Shown: in pieces, positions 23,191 through 32,393 of the stretch
How the letters are laid out: every line of letters begins with the position of its first letter
How positions within the stretch are numbered: the stretch's first letter is position 1
Assembly: GCA_024404815.1 (NCBI GenBank)
Contig: JAKSPL010000001.1
Location: forward strand, 100,984-164,983
Length of the DNA: 64,000 nt
Source of the DNA: Oscillospiraceae bacterium
Lineage (GTDB): Bacteria > Bacillota > Clostridia > Oscillospirales > Ruminococcaceae
Direction: 5' to 3'
Notes under the pieces: generated by a model
What the model was told of the DNA's origin: nothing
The model's database searches: none
The model's input: the letters and a program-made list of their open reading frames with translations, nothing else
Made by a program: the position numbers and the translations under genes

Positions 23191-25470
23191 TTATACATCC
23201 CAACTTGGCACGCCGATCAGACTATTCACATAGTATTGCAGAATCGCTGTCGCATCGTCCGCATCAATTCGGTTCGAAGAAATAATATTCAGAATGCTGT
23301 ACTGTGCCTCTGTCAGAACAGACTCCGCATTCACCAGCGAATCCACATACTCACGCAACGCCATGCAGGCATCGTCCGCGTTGATCTCGCCGTTCAGATT
23401 GCCGTCGCCCTTGTATGCAAGTGTTACAACATCAGCAATTTCGTTGGTTTTGAGATAAGTCTGAACCGCTGAATTTCTGCCGCTGTATGTAAATCCAAGC
23501 TTGACAACACCGTAATTTCCTTTCTCAAGCAGGCTTTTCGGCGTTTCTTTTGCCCTACAGTCTTTTGTGATATCGACCATATTGACAGTATCGCCGCTGA
23601 CGATCTTCGCAGTGATCGTGAAATCATTCATATCGAATTTCGTTTCTGTCGGATCCCAATAGGCTTTTTTCGGTGTGATGATGACATTCGAACAGCAGTC
23701 CACTACGGGAATCTTTTCATACTCGACATGAATGCTGTGCGATGCTGTGACACTATAAAATGTGTAAGTGGAAATCTTTCCGATAGATACATTATCGACT
23801 TTGACATCCGAAATCTCATAGCCTTTATTCGGCGCGAAATTGTATGTCATCGTACCGTCAATTCCAATGACCAGATCACCGGACGGAGAAATCGTTCCGC
23901 CGCTGCTGCAGGATGCACGGATGACATAGCTTTGAACCACAGGAACTTCGCGGGTTTCTTCGTATCCGCAGGTTTCGCAGATACGATGATCAATACCCGT
24001 TTCCGTGAATGTCGGTGCTTTGACAGCCGACCAGCCACTCCAGTTGTGTCCTGTCGCAGAAAGCGTTCTCGATTCGGTCTTGTCGCAATGTTCACATTTC
24101 CGCGATTCGATACCATCTTCTGTACAGGTCGGAGCTTTGGTCACTTTCCATTCACCGAGAGAATGTCCCGTTGCGGAAACCGTTCTTGTTTCGGTTTTGT
24201 CGCAATGTTCACATTTCCGCGATTCGATACCATCTTCTGTACAGGTCGGTGCTTTGGTCACTTTCCATTCGCCGAGAGAATGTCCCGTTGCGGAAACCGT
24301 TCTTGTTTCGGTCTTGTCGCAATGTTCACATTTCCGCGATTCGATACCGTCTTCTGTACAGGTCGGTGCTTTGGTCACTTTCCATTCGCCGAGAGAATGT
24401 CCCGTTGCGGACACTTCTCTTGTTTCGGTATGATTGCAGTAGATACATGAACAGGTTTCTATACCGGATGCCGTACAGGTTGGTGCTTTTGTAACCTTCC
24501 AGTCGCCCATCGTGTGGTCACCAAGCGGCATATCTTCATAATGTTTCTCGCCGCAGACGGTGCAGATAAAATAATGTCTTCCCGGTGTTACACAGGTGGA
24601 AAGCTTTTCTGTTACCCATTTTCCGGAACAGGTATGCTCAATATACTCGCCTGCATGGAAAGTCAAACCGGCCGACTTTGCATATTGTTCCGCCGCACTG
24701 CCTTCCTTACCATAAATCGTAACGTATTTCGGGTTACCGGTACTATCGCCGTAAAAAACACCATTGTTCTTGAATATGGAATTATAGTATCGGCCGAAAG
24801 CCTCCGATCCGATCTCAGTCACGGTAGAAGGGATTGTGACAATCGGGAAACAGGTCATATAAAAAGCCTGTTTGCCGATCGTTTTTAATCCTGTGTGAAG
24901 CTCCACTTTCTGCAAGCCTGTTGCATAAAAAGCTTTCTCACCGATGGAAGTCACACTGGATGGAATATCAATCGACTGCAAATTCAAACATCCGCTGAAC
25001 GCTGAAGAAGCAATCGTTTGCAGCTGACTCGGCAATGTAATTTGCTTCAACGATGTACAGCTCTTAAAAACATAAGAACGGATCTCCGTCAGTGAATCCG
25101 GCAGAGACACCGATTCCAGCGCAGTACATCCGTCAAATGCAGAAATGCTGATATTCGTTACGGTTGAGCCGAGCTTTACGGATTTCAGCGTGGTATTGTC
25201 CTTGAATACAGACGTCGGAAGATTCGTGATACCCTCAGACACAACCAGACTCGTAATTTTTGACGAATAGTTTGACCATGAGGTACTACTAATAGTGCCT
25301 GAACCTGAAATGGTCAGCGTTCCGTTCGAAAGCGACCATCTTGCATCTGAACCGCATTTTCCTTCCTCCGCAGAAACAGAGAATCCCGTTGGTAATGAGA
25401 ACAGCGAACCCAATGCGATTGTCACTGCTGTAACAACGCGAGCCAATCTCGACTTTAACTTCATGCTCAT
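23191..25470 (-). CDS. Secreted BspA-type leucine-rich-repeat protein with CxxC tandem repeats and C-terminal dockerin
   Basis: A 759-residue secreted protein. A signal peptide (1-34) precedes BspA-type LRR_5 repeats (about 70-230: AFDGCTALESVSLPDSLTEI and similar). Then come six units of about 39 residues, each with a CxxC pair (about 281-510), and a bacterial surface repeat with SGGTISPSG and PNKGYEISDVKVD (about 512-585). A C-terminal dockerin at about 687-755 has loops DGNLNGEINADDA and SSNRIDADDA. It has no catalytic domain I recognise. BspA-type proteins mediate binding to host or substrate, so an adhesive part attached to a scaffoldin is likely but unproven. Three central units are nearly identical at DNA level. 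Confidence 0.85.
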   Translation of the reverse strand: MSMKLKSRLARVVTAVTIALGSLFSLPTGFSVSAEEGKCGSDARWSLSNGTLTISGSGTISSTSWSNYSSKITSLVVSEGITNLPTSVFKDNTTLKSVKLGSTVTNISISAFDGCTALESVSLPDSLTEIRSYVFKSCTSLKQITLPSQLQTIASSAFSGCLNLQSIDIPSSVTSIGEKAFYATGLQKVELHTGLKTIGKQAFYMTCFPIVTIPSTVTEIGSEAFGRYYNSIFKNNGVFYGDSTGNPKYVTIYGKEGSAAEQYAKSAGLTFHAGEYIEHTCSGKWVTEKLSTCVTPGRHYFICTVCGEKHYEDMPLGDHTMGDWKVTKAPTCTASGIETCSCIYCNHTETREVSATGHSLGEWKVTKAPTCTEDGIESRKCEHCDKTETRTVSATGHSLGEWKVTKAPTCTEDGIESRKCEHCDKTETRTVSATGHSLGEWKVTKAPTCTEDGIESRKCEHCDKTESRTLSATGHNWSGWSAVKAPTFTETGIDHRICETCGYEETREVPVVQSYVIRASCSSGGTISPSGDLVIGIDGTMTYNFAPNKGYEISDVKVDNVSIGKISTYTFYSVTASHSIHVEYEKIPVVDCCSNVIITPKKAYWDPTETKFDMNDFTITAKIVSGDTVNMVDITKDCRAKETPKSLLEKGNYGVVKLGFTYSGRNSAVQTYLKTNEIADVVTLAYKGDGNLNGEINADDACMALREYVDSLVNAESVLTEAQYSILNIISSNRIDADDATAILQYYVNSLIGVPSWDV
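24052..24418. repeat. Near-identical 117-bp tandem repeats inside the LRR-dockerin gene
   Basis: The anchor TTGTCGCAATG starts at 24080, 24197 and 24314, an exact 117-base period (39 codons). The copies differ by only a few bases (for example gtctt versus gtttt, and accatc versus accgtc). Such in-frame identity favours repeat-number change by recombination. Confidence 0.9.
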
Positions 25471-25525
25471 AACGAACCCCTTTCAATGGGATGTATTTCC
25501 ATATTTCGTCCCATTATCTAATGAT

Positions 25526-25554
25526 ATTATACCACTCGTATACAGTATAGTCAA
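25526..25554 (-). promoter_or_regulatory. Sigma-A-type promoter for the LRR-dockerin gene
   Basis: On the minus strand, TTGACT (25549-25554), 17 bases, TATAAT (25526-25531), about 55 bases upstream of the start codon. Confidence 0.73.
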
Positions 25555-25630
25555 TAGATTTTGTGCAAGATTAGATACAAGCACAACAATTCGCTATACA
25601 ATTTGTCTATTTTTACATTATATAAGTAAA

Positions 25631-25666
25631 AGAAAAACCGATGCTCCGAAAAGCATCGGTTTTTTT
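25631..25666 (-). terminator. Terminator after rpsU
   Basis: ACCGATGCT / AGCATCGGT stem (25637-25645 and 25652-25660) flanked by an A-run and a T-run, so usable from either side. It lies about 90 bases past the rpsU stop. Those 90 bases hold nothing I recognise. Confidence 0.82.
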
Positions 25667-25754
25667 GTTCTTCGTCTTATCTCGCTTGTAGGGATTTCCG
25701 CAGCAAGCAAAGGGACAAGCTTTCATACCGAAAGCAAATCACAGGCAGACGAGA

Positions 25755-25928
25755 TTAGAACTTACGCTTACGTGCTGCTTCAGACTTCTTCTTGCGCTTG
25801 ACGGAAGGCTTCTCATAGTGTTCTCTTTTACGAACTTCTGCGATTACGCCGTCTTTTGCGCAGGAACGCTTGAAACGCTTCAAAGCGGTATCCAAAGACT
25901 CGTTCTTGCCAACGCGAACTTCTGCCAC
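25755..25928 (-). CDS. rpsU: 30S ribosomal protein S21
   Basis: A 57-residue basic protein of the small subunit, near the mRNA exit. It matches S21: [22 protein letters not shown], then a [23 protein letters not shown] tail. The start is GTG at 25928, chosen because GGGAGG lies seven to eight bases upstream. An ATG eight codons earlier falls before that ribosome site. It is monocistronic with its own promoter and terminator. Confidence 0.95.
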   Translation of the reverse strand: MAEVRVGKNESLDTALKRFKRSCAKDGVIAEVRKREHYEKPSVKRKKKSEAARKRKF

Positions 25929-25934
25929 GAATTT

Positions 25935-26024
25935 TTCCCTCCCTTTGTCCAACGACAGAGGCTTATACCAAGAAGAATCGTTTCCGATTTCTTCCAGTAA
26001 GCATAGTGTATTGATAACAGTTAT
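25935..26024 (-). other. Structured leader of rpsU
   Basis: About 90 bases of transcribed leader between the rpsU promoter and its ribosome site. On the minus strand it contains AAGAAATCG-GAAA-CGATTCTT, a short hairpin with a GAAA tetraloop and one bulged A, near 25967-25990. Ribosomal-protein leaders often autoregulate, but I do not recognise a known S21 leader family. Confidence 0.4.
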
Positions 26025-26025
26025 T

Positions 26026-26054
26026 ATTGTACCACAAAGCTATGAATTTGTCAA
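26026..26054 (-). promoter_or_regulatory. Sigma-A-type promoter for rpsU
   Basis: On the minus strand, TTGACA (26049-26054), 17 bases, TACAAT (26026-26031). It lies in the gap just after leuS. Confidence 0.75.
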
Positions 26055-26093
26055 GATGTTTTTGAATTTCAGAATTCAAACATACCAAATTCG

Positions 26094-28511
26094 TCAATTT
26101 GCTACAAAATTCACAAGCTTATTTTGTATATAAATTTGCTTTCGAATGGTCTTGCCGTCCAATGCTGCTTTGACTGCATCCTGTTCGAGTGCCATCGGAA
26201 TAACAACATCCTCTGCGGCACCCATCGGGATCATCAGCTTTGCCTTGACCTTGCCGCAAATCTGTACGACGATCTCAACTTCATCCTCAACGCAGAACTT
26301 CTCATCGAATTTCGGCCATGCCTGCTCGTTGAGAATGCCATAGCCCATCTGCTCGAACAGTTCTTCGGTGATATGCGGTGCAAACGGGTTCAAGAGCATC
26401 AGCAATGTGCGGTACTCGGCTTTCGTCACAGAACCGCTTGCATAGAATTCGTTTACAAGTGCCATCATCGCAGCGATCGCGGTATTGAATTTCAGCGATT
26501 CAATATCCTCGGTGACCTTACGAATCGTCTTGTGCATCAGCGTCATCACGTTCTCGCGGTAGCTGTCGCCGTCCACGACAAGATCCTGCAATGCCCAGAC
26601 ACGGTCGAGGAAACGCTTACAGCCGCGGATGCTCGAAGGACTCCACGGTGCAGTCTTTTCGAAATCACCAATGAACATTTCGTACATACGGAGCGTGTCT
26701 GCACCATACTGTGCGATGACCTCATCAGGATTGATGACGTTGCCGCGGGACTTGGACATTTTCTGACCGTCCTCGCCGAGGATCATACCGTGCGAGGTGC
26801 GGCGCATATACGGTTCCTTGCAGGGAACAGAGCCGATGTCATAGAGGAACTTGTGCCAGAAACGGCTGTACAGCAGGTGCAGCGTGGTATGCTCCATACC
26901 GCCGTTGTACCAGTCAACAGGCAGCCAGTATTTGAGTGCTTCGGGCGATGCCAGACATTCTTTATTGGTCGGATCGCAGTAGCGCAGGAAGTACCAGGAA
27001 GAGCCTGCCCATTGCGGCATCGTATCGGTTTCGCGCTTTGCAGGACCGCCGCAGTGCGGACAGGTCGTGTTGATGAACGATTCCAGCGTGGAGAGCGGAG
27101 ATTCGCCGTTGTCGGTCGGCATATAGCTTTCGACATCGGGCAGACGGAGCGGAAGCTCCTCCTCAGGCAGCGGTACCCAGCCGCACTTCTCACACTTGAC
27201 CATCGGGATGGGTTCGCCCCAGTAACGCTGACGGGAGAATACCCAGTCACGGAGCTTGAAGTTGACCTTTTCATGTCCCTTTCCGTTTTCGGTGAGCCAT
27301 TCCTTGATCTTGACCTTTGCATCTTCGACAGACAGACCATCGAGGAAACCGGAATTGGTCATAATGCCCGTTGCACAGTCGGTGAATGCCTCTTTTGTCA
27401 CATCGCCGCCCTTGACAACTTCGATGATCGGAAGGTCAAAGACCTTTGCAAAGTCATAGTCACGGGTATCGTGTGCAGGAACTGCCATGATCGCGCCCGT
27501 ACCATAGGTCATCAGGACATAGTCGGAAATGAAGATCGGGATCTCTCTGCCGTTGACAGGATTGATCGCCTGCACACCGCCCAGCTTAACGCCCGTCTTT
27601 TCCTTTGCCATTTCAGTACGTTCAAAATCGGACTTATGTGCAGCTTTCTCCTGATATGCACGAATCTCGTCCATGTTGGAAAGCTTGTCTGCCCACTTCT
27701 CGATCATCGGATGCTCAGGCGAAATAACCATGTAGGTCGCCCCGAACAAGGTGTCGGGACGTGTGGTATAGACCGTCAGGATATCGCCTGCGGTGGTCTG
27801 GAAATCGACCTCGGCACCGGTCGAACGGCCAATCCAGTTGGTTTGTGTCAGCTTGATTTTGTCGAGGTAGTTGACCTCTGCCAGATCGTCCAGCAGACGC
27901 TGTGCGTACTCTGTAATTTTCAGCATCCACTGCGATTTTACCTTACGGACTACTTCGCCGCCGCAGCGTTCGCAGACGCCGCCGACCACTTCTTCATTTG
28001 CCAGTACGACCTTACAGGAAGTACACCAGTTGACTGCCATTTCCTTTTTATATGCCAGTCCCTTTTTGAACAGCTGAAGGAAGATCCACTGTGTCCAATG
28101 GAAATAGTCAGGATCTGTGGTGTTGATCTCGCGCTGCCAGTCAAACGACAGACCGAGCGAATGCAGCTGCTCCTTGAAGCGTGCAACGTTCTTTTCGGTA
28201 ACAATCGCAGGGTGGATCTTGTTCTTGATCGCATAGTTCTCCGTCGGCAGGCCATATGCGTCCCAGCCCATCGGGAACAGAACATTGTAACCTTCCAGAC
28301 GGCGTTTTCTGGATACGATATCCATTGCCGTATACGGACGGGGATGTCCGATATGAAGGCCCTGACCGGACGGATACGGGAATTCTACCAGCGCGTAAAA
28401 CTTCGGCTTGGTGTAGTCATTCTCCGCGTGGAAGGTCTGATGCTCCTCCCAGTAATTCTGCCATTTCTTTTCGATTTCTGTAAAGCGGTACTCTTGCACC
28501 GAAACACACAT
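26094..28511 (-). CDS. leuS: Leucyl-tRNA synthetase
   Basis: Charges tRNA-Leu. The 805-residue class I enzyme has the HIGH-type motif [11 protein letters not shown] and a CP1 editing domain with [13 protein letters not shown] and the [12 protein letters not shown] pocket. The KMSKS loop is [18 protein letters not shown], and an anticodon domain ends it. An ATG at 28511 is used here, but the ribosome site GAGAGG abuts it directly. A GTG at 28499 (giving [13 protein letters not shown]) has better spacing and is an equally good start. It follows rsfS by about 50 bases. No T-box leader lies in that gap. Confidence 0.97.
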   Translation of the reverse strand: MCVSVQEYRFTEIEKKWQNYWEEHQTFHAENDYTKPKFYALVEFPYPSGQGLHIGHPRPYTAMDIVSRKRRLEGYNVLFPMGWDAYGLPTENYAIKNKIHPAIVTEKNVARFKEQLHSLGLSFDWQREINTTDPDYFHWTQWIFLQLFKKGLAYKKEMAVNWCTSCKVVLANEEVVGGVCERCGGEVVRKVKSQWMLKITEYAQRLLDDLAEVNYLDKIKLTQTNWIGRSTGAEVDFQTTAGDILTVYTTRPDTLFGATYMVISPEHPMIEKWADKLSNMDEIRAYQEKAAHKSDFERTEMAKEKTGVKLGGVQAINPVNGREIPIFISDYVLMTYGTGAIMAVPAHDTRDYDFAKVFDLPIIEVVKGGDVTKEAFTDCATGIMTNSGFLDGLSVEDAKVKIKEWLTENGKGHEKVNFKLRDWVFSRQRYWGEPIPMVKCEKCGWVPLPEEELPLRLPDVESYMPTDNGESPLSTLESFINTTCPHCGGPAKRETDTMPQWAGSSWYFLRYCDPTNKECLASPEALKYWLPVDWYNGGMEHTTLHLLYSRFWHKFLYDIGSVPCKEPYMRRTSHGMILGEDGQKMSKSRGNVINPDEVIAQYGADTLRMYEMFIGDFEKTAPWSPSSIRGCKRFLDRVWALQDLVVDGDSYRENVMTLMHKTIRKVTEDIESLKFNTAIAAMMALVNEFYASGSVTKAEYRTLLMLLNPFAPHITEELFEQMGYGILNEQAWPKFDEKFCVEDEVEIVVQICGKVKAKLMIPMGAAEDVVIPMALEQDAVKAALDGKTIRKQIYIQNKLVNFVAN

Positions 28512-28560
28512 CCTCTCTCATCATGTACCTGCCGCGGACGGCGGTACTAATTATACAAAT

Positions 28561-28917
28561 TCAGTCGATCAGCCAAGCAGAGATGTCGACCTGCTCGCCG
28601 TCTGCCCAGAGACGTTCGAGCTGGTATTCTTCTCTTGCATCGCGGTAAAATACATGGACAATAATGTCGTCATAGTCAAGAATGATCCAGCTTGCACTGC
28701 GGAAGCCCTCGGTGCCGCGCGGCTCAACGCCTGCTTCACCCAGTTGGAATTCCACCTCATCTGCCAGAGCCTTGACCTGCGTGGAGCTGGTACCGGTTGC
28801 GATGACAAAATAATCTGCAAGAATTGTCAGATTGGTAATGCCGAGCACCTGAATGTCCTCCGCCTTTTTCTTATCAAGGATTTTTACGATTTTTTCAAGT
28901 TTTTCCTGCGTAGTCAT
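28561..28917 (-). CDS. rsfS: Ribosomal silencing factor RsfS
   Basis: Binds ribosomal protein L14 and blocks subunit joining when nutrients run low. The 118-residue protein has the family core VLGITNLTILADYFVIATGTS, VEPRGTEGFRSASWIILDYDDIIVHVF and REEYQLERLW. A ribosome site AAAGGAGG precedes the ATG. The order nadD-yqeK-(LCP)-rsfS-leuS is a common Clostridia arrangement. Confidence 0.95.
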   Translation of the reverse strand: MTTQEKLEKIVKILDKKKAEDIQVLGITNLTILADYFVIATGTSSTQVKALADEVEFQLGEAGVEPRGTEGFRSASWIILDYDDIIVHVFYRDAREEYQLERLWADGEQVDISAWLID

Positions 28918-28932
28918 AGCAGCCTCCTTTGA

Positions 28933-30210
28933 TTATTTTCCATTGAACGTATTGCCGTTTTCGAGATCCTCAAACGACGTACTTTCATTGTCGTACAGCG
29001 TATTCTTATAGTTGCCTTCTGTCACAAGTTCTTTGATCGGAAGATTGAAAATCGGCTCGTAGTACGGACGGAAATACATATTCAGCAGGTCGATCGCAGG
29101 TTCTTTGTGAATCGACCAGACAGAATAGTGGTCATAATACTGCCAATCAGGCGGATAGTAGTTGTAACCCTCACCCGGAAGCATGAACATATGAATGTTA
29201 TCCATGCCGATGGTCGTTGCGAAATCAGAGATCTTGCTGATCTCGTCCAAAGACATATTGGAACCAATGAGCTTTTCGTCTACCATTGTATCCGCATAGT
29301 TGACAAGCTTGATCGTACCGATGTCACAAGCCTTTGCCATTGCGGCAGCAAGGAAGATACGCTGTGCCTTCATTCTGCCGATATCGCCTTCGTTGTAGCC
29401 GTGACGATAACGCACCATCCACTCCGACTGCTGACCGCTCAGCACCTGTTTGCCTGCGTAAATAGTCTTGCCCGGTTCATACTCGATCGTATAAGGCATA
29501 TCAATCGGAATACCGCCGATCAAGTCTACAATACGAACAATATCCGTACAGCTTGTAATGATATAACGGTCGATCGGGATCTGGAACACATCCTCAATAC
29601 AGTCAACCGTGCGCTGGATCTGGGAACTGTCCTTTTTGCCCATCGTATAGACCGAATTGATTTTTCCTGCCTCAAAGCTGGTCTGATCGGGAACGAAGGT
29701 ATCACGCGGAATTTGCAGGATGTTGATCTTGTTTGCGGCAATATCGCACATCGCAAGCATCATGACGTCCGTGTTCGAGCGAAGTTCATCGAGTCCTAAA
29801 AACAGAATGGAGAACTGACCTTCCTGAATCTGGTCGAGGTCAAGGCCGTCATCAAATTTGTCTTCGCCAACTTCGAGATTGTCGTCCGCATCTTTTTTGA
29901 CGGGGATGTCGTACTCTTTCTGTTCCAGTTCACCGTTCATTTCTTCAAACGGCTTCCAGCTTTTGAAACGCTGCATCAGCGAAATATGCGTGGTATAGGT
30001 GTGTCCGCTGCCGTCATCATTGGTAACGGGAATGATCTTCATATTGATAACCATCACAAAACAAAGTGCGAGTGCAGCCACGATCGCAAGGAACAGTCCT
30101 AGACGTTCCTTCCAGTTCATGCGGCGGCGCTGCTTCTTTTTGGATGATTTCACGCGTTTTTCGGGGACATTTTGCTTTGCAGTACGCTTTTTCTTTGTAT
30201 CTTTGCTCAT
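28933..30210 (-). CDS. LytR-CpsA-Psr family cell-wall glycopolymer ligase
   Basis: Attaches undecaprenyl-linked glycopolymers to peptidoglycan at the outer membrane face. The 425-residue protein has a Lys/Arg-rich cytoplasmic head (1-33), one membrane segment (about 36-57) and an extracellular LCP domain. LFLGLDELRSNTDVMMLAM, IPRDTFVP and the Arg/Asp pattern YRHGYNEGDIGRMKAQRIFL are the phosphate-binding signatures. It sits between yqeK and rsfS, a common position in Clostridia. A ribosome site AAAGGAG precedes the ATG. Confidence 0.9.
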   Translation of the reverse strand: MSKDTKKKRTAKQNVPEKRVKSSKKKQRRRMNWKERLGLFLAIVAALALCFVMVINMKIIPVTNDDGSGHTYTTHISLMQRFKSWKPFEEMNGELEQKEYDIPVKKDADDNLEVGEDKFDDGLDLDQIQEGQFSILFLGLDELRSNTDVMMLAMCDIAANKINILQIPRDTFVPDQTSFEAGKINSVYTMGKKDSSQIQRTVDCIEDVFQIPIDRYIITSCTDIVRIVDLIGGIPIDMPYTIEYEPGKTIYAGKQVLSGQQSEWMVRYRHGYNEGDIGRMKAQRIFLAAAMAKACDIGTIKLVNYADTMVDEKLIGSNMSLDEISKISDFATTIGMDNIHMFMLPGEGYNYYPPDWQYYDHYSVWSIHKEPAIDLLNMYFRPYYEPIFNLPIKELVTEGNYKNTLYDNESTSFEDLENGNTFNGK

Positions 30211-30242
30211 TCTTTCGAATCTCCTTTATGGGGTGCAGCTCT

Positions 30243-30854
30243 CTATTTTCTGCGCTGATTCATAATTCTGAGGTAATGATTATAGGCTTCCATTGTTTGT
30301 GACACGATCAGGTTTCCCTTTCGCAGCGAACTGTCAATGGCATACTGCATTGCCTCAAACATTGCCCGTTCCAAATCGGTCATCGCCAGTTTGCGGAAAT
30401 GTTCCACATCCCGATAGGTCCTGTCTGCGGAGATGAGGTCTGCCATGTAAATGATTTCTTCCAGCCGCGACATTCCTGCACGTCCGACTGTATGAAACCG
30501 CACCGCATGGAGAACATCCTGATTTTCAATGCCCAGTTCCATCCGCAGATATGACTCCGCGGCAATGCCGTGCCAGACGGGTTTGCATTCCCACTCCTCT
30601 GCCCCTGCGGGCGGCAGCGCGGACTGCATCAGTTCGGACTGTTCTTCAAATGGAAGTTCTTTGCAGATATCGTGCAGCAGACCTGCCAGATACGCCCAGT
30701 CTGCATCTGCATTATAACGCTGTGCAAGAACCTTTGCCGATTCGGCAACATTCATCGAGTGCGTAAATCGCTTTTTTGAAAGCTTTGCACGTAAAAGCGC
30801 AGTATATCCCTGCAATCTTGATGACGGAAAAGCCTCGTCCAAGCCACTCACCAC
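30243..30854 (-). CDS. yqeK: HD-domain diadenosine tetraphosphatase YqeK
   Basis: A 203-residue HD-superfamily phosphohydrolase, known in Firmicutes to split Ap4A symmetrically. Metal-binding residues are visible in KRFTHSMNVAESA (His), AGLLHDICKELP (HD), KPVWHGIAAESYL and AVRFHTVGR. The start is uncertain: tandem GTG codons at 30854 and 30851 are the best candidates, with only a weak ribosome site. It is 12 bases after nadD, the usual partner. Confidence 0.9.
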   Translation of the reverse strand: MVSGLDEAFPSSRLQGYTALLRAKLSKKRFTHSMNVAESAKVLAQRYNADADWAYLAGLLHDICKELPFEEQSELMQSALPPAGAEEWECKPVWHGIAAESYLRMELGIENQDVLHAVRFHTVGRAGMSRLEEIIYMADLISADRTYRDVEHFRKLAMTDLERAMFEAMQYAIDSSLRKGNLIVSQTMEAYNHYLRIMNQRRK

Positions 30855-30865
30855 CCGTTCTCATT

Positions 30866-31486
30866 TCATTCGGATTCTGTCGGACGGTATAGTCCGTTCA
30901 GTCTTATATATTGTACTACATTTTTCGGCAAAACGCAAGAGGAAATCACATTCTTTTTCAGATTCTCACGAATTTGCGTCGAGGACAGCGGAAATGCTCG
31001 TACACTCAGTACGACAATGTCTGTGCCGTCTGCTGCCGTTTTCAGCTGCTCCGCTTTTTCCCGCAGAGCAGGCAAGTCGCCGACTTCTCTCGAAACCGCG
31101 CAGACACGCGTCATTTGCAGTATTTCCTGCCAGCAGTACCACTGGTCAAACGTCAGCAGCATATCACTGCCGATCATCAGCGTCCAATGAATATCCGGAA
31201 ATCTTTCTCTCAGATCGCGCAGCGTTTCCACCGTATAGGATTTCCCCGTTTTTCGGATTTCATCATCCGATACGGACATCCAGTCAAATTTTTCTGCGGC
31301 AAGCCGACACATTTCCAGACGGTCAGCCGCAGGTGCATATTCCGAACAATCCTTATGCGGTGCTTCTCCCGACGGCATCAGTACCACATGATCCAGTTCC
31401 AGCGTCCGATAGACGGATTTGGCAAGATGCAGATGTCCGTTGTGGATCGGATTGAAGCTTCCGCCAAACAACCCGTACTCTTTCAT
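30866..31486 (-). CDS. nadD: Nicotinate-nucleotide adenylyltransferase
   Basis: Makes nicotinate adenine dinucleotide in NAD synthesis. The 206-residue protein has the nucleotidyltransferase motif GLFGGSFNPIHNGHLHLA and the ISSTQIR-like motif as LSSTQIRENLKK. The conserved PSGEAPHKD substrate loop also fits. Its start overlaps the end of yhbY by about 4 bases, indicating coupling, and yqeK follows 12 bases later. Confidence 0.95.
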   Translation of the reverse strand: MKEYGLFGGSFNPIHNGHLHLAKSVYRTLELDHVVLMPSGEAPHKDCSEYAPAADRLEMCRLAAEKFDWMSVSDDEIRKTGKSYTVETLRDLRERFPDIHWTLMIGSDMLLTFDQWYCWQEILQMTRVCAVSREVGDLPALREKAEQLKTAADGTDIVVLSVRAFPLSSTQIRENLKKNVISSCVLPKNVVQYIRLNGLYRPTESE

Positions 31487-31776
31487 TTTACAAGCTGAAT
31501 AACAGGCTTTTTCGGGTTTGCAAGATACAGCACAAACCGCGAACCGATCGCACAGACGACTTCTGCGCCGACTTCCGCTGCGATCTGTTCTGCCGCCTCT
31601 CTTGCTGTAAATTCACAGGTTTCCAGCACGCGCATTTTGATGAGTTCTCTCGCTCTCAGCGCATCTGCGACCTGCTTTAAGAGTGCATCGCCGATGCCGC
31701 CCTTTCCAACCTGTAAAATGGTATCCATCGTGGATGCCATACCGCGCAGCTGTGCGCGTTGTTTGCTTGTCAGCAT
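31483..31776 (-). CDS. yhbY: YhbY/CRM-domain ribosome assembly protein
   Basis: A 97-residue CRM-domain RNA-binding protein associated with 50S assembly. It matches the family: LTSKQRAQLRGMASTMDTILQVGKGGI, ALRARELIKMRVLE and GAEVVCAIGSRFVLY. It lies between rdgB and nadD with a 4-base overlap to nadD, an order seen across Firmicutes. Confidence 0.93.
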   Translation of the reverse strand: MLTSKQRAQLRGMASTMDTILQVGKGGIGDALLKQVADALRARELIKMRVLETCEFTAREAAEQIAAEVGAEVVCAIGSRFVLYLANPKKPVIQLVK

Positions 31777-31802
31777 AATGATATTCCTTTCCTTTTCAGA
31801 AA

Positions 31803-32393
31803 TTATCGGTTTTGTAATGCGGAAAGTACCTGTTCCAGCGCACGTTTCCGATGGCTGACCGCATTCTTTTCCTCTGCGGTGAATTCCGCAAATGACCGCT
31901 CGCCCACATAGAATACAGGATCATAGCCAAAGCCGTTGTCGCCGCGCGGTACATCGCCGATCTCGCCGCAGACCTTGCCCTCAAAGCATTCCGCCGTTCC
32001 GTCCGCCGTGATCAGCACCATCGCACAGACAAACTGTGCAGAACGGTTTTCCTTTCCCTGCAATTCACGGAGAAGTTTGGCATTGCGGTCTGCGTCTGTC
32101 GCATTTTCCCCTGCAAATCTATGGGAATAGACGCCGGGTGCGCCGTCCAGTGCATCCACACAAAGTCCGCTGTCGTCTGCCAGTGTACAGCAGGAAACAC
32201 CTGCCGCCTGCGCCGCCTTCCAGAGGGCTTTTGCTTTCAGCGCGGCATTTTCTGCAAATGTCGTACCGTTTTCTTCGACATCCAGCGAGAAACCCGCCTC
32301 GCCCTGCGACAACACCTCATACGGCAGACCGCTGAGCATTTCGCGGATCTCGCGGAGTTTATTCTGATTATTCGTCGCCAGAATCAGTTTCAT
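31803..32393 (-). CDS. rdgB: XTP/dITP diphosphatase (RdgB/HAM1)
   Basis: Removes deaminated purine nucleotides from the pool. The 196-residue protein has KLILATNNQNKLREIREML, the catalytic TLADDSGLCVDALDGAPGVYSHRFAG and GDNGFGYDPVFYV with SHRKRAL near the end. The ATG at 32393 is chosen because GGATGAGGA lies eight bases upstream. A nearby ATG at 32399 is too close to it. It overlaps the 3' end of ftsY by 26 bases. Confidence 0.95.
   Translation of the reverse strand: MKLILATNNQNKLREIREMLSGLPYEVLSQGEAGFSLDVEENGTTFAENAALKAKALWKAAQAAGVSCCTLADDSGLCVDALDGAPGVYSHRFAGENATDADRNAKLLRELQGKENRSAQFVCAMVLITADGTAECFEGKVCGEIGDVPRGDNGFGYDPVFYVGERSFAEFTAEEKNAVSHRKRALEQVLSALQNR

Noticed and set aside
24052-24418. 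Regular 117-bp repeats as a possible CRISPR array
   Set aside because: The repeats are in frame inside a secreted protein gene, have no spacers and encode 39-residue units.
26124-28550. An open frame of about 800 codons on the plus strand opposite leuS
   Set aside because: It mirrors leuS, has no ribosome site or recognisable motif, and is Cys/His/Arg-rich as expected of a shadow frame in a GC-moderate gene.
28512-28560. T-box riboswitch upstream of leuS
   Set aside because: Only about 50 bases separate rsfS and leuS, too short for a T-box, and there is no terminator.
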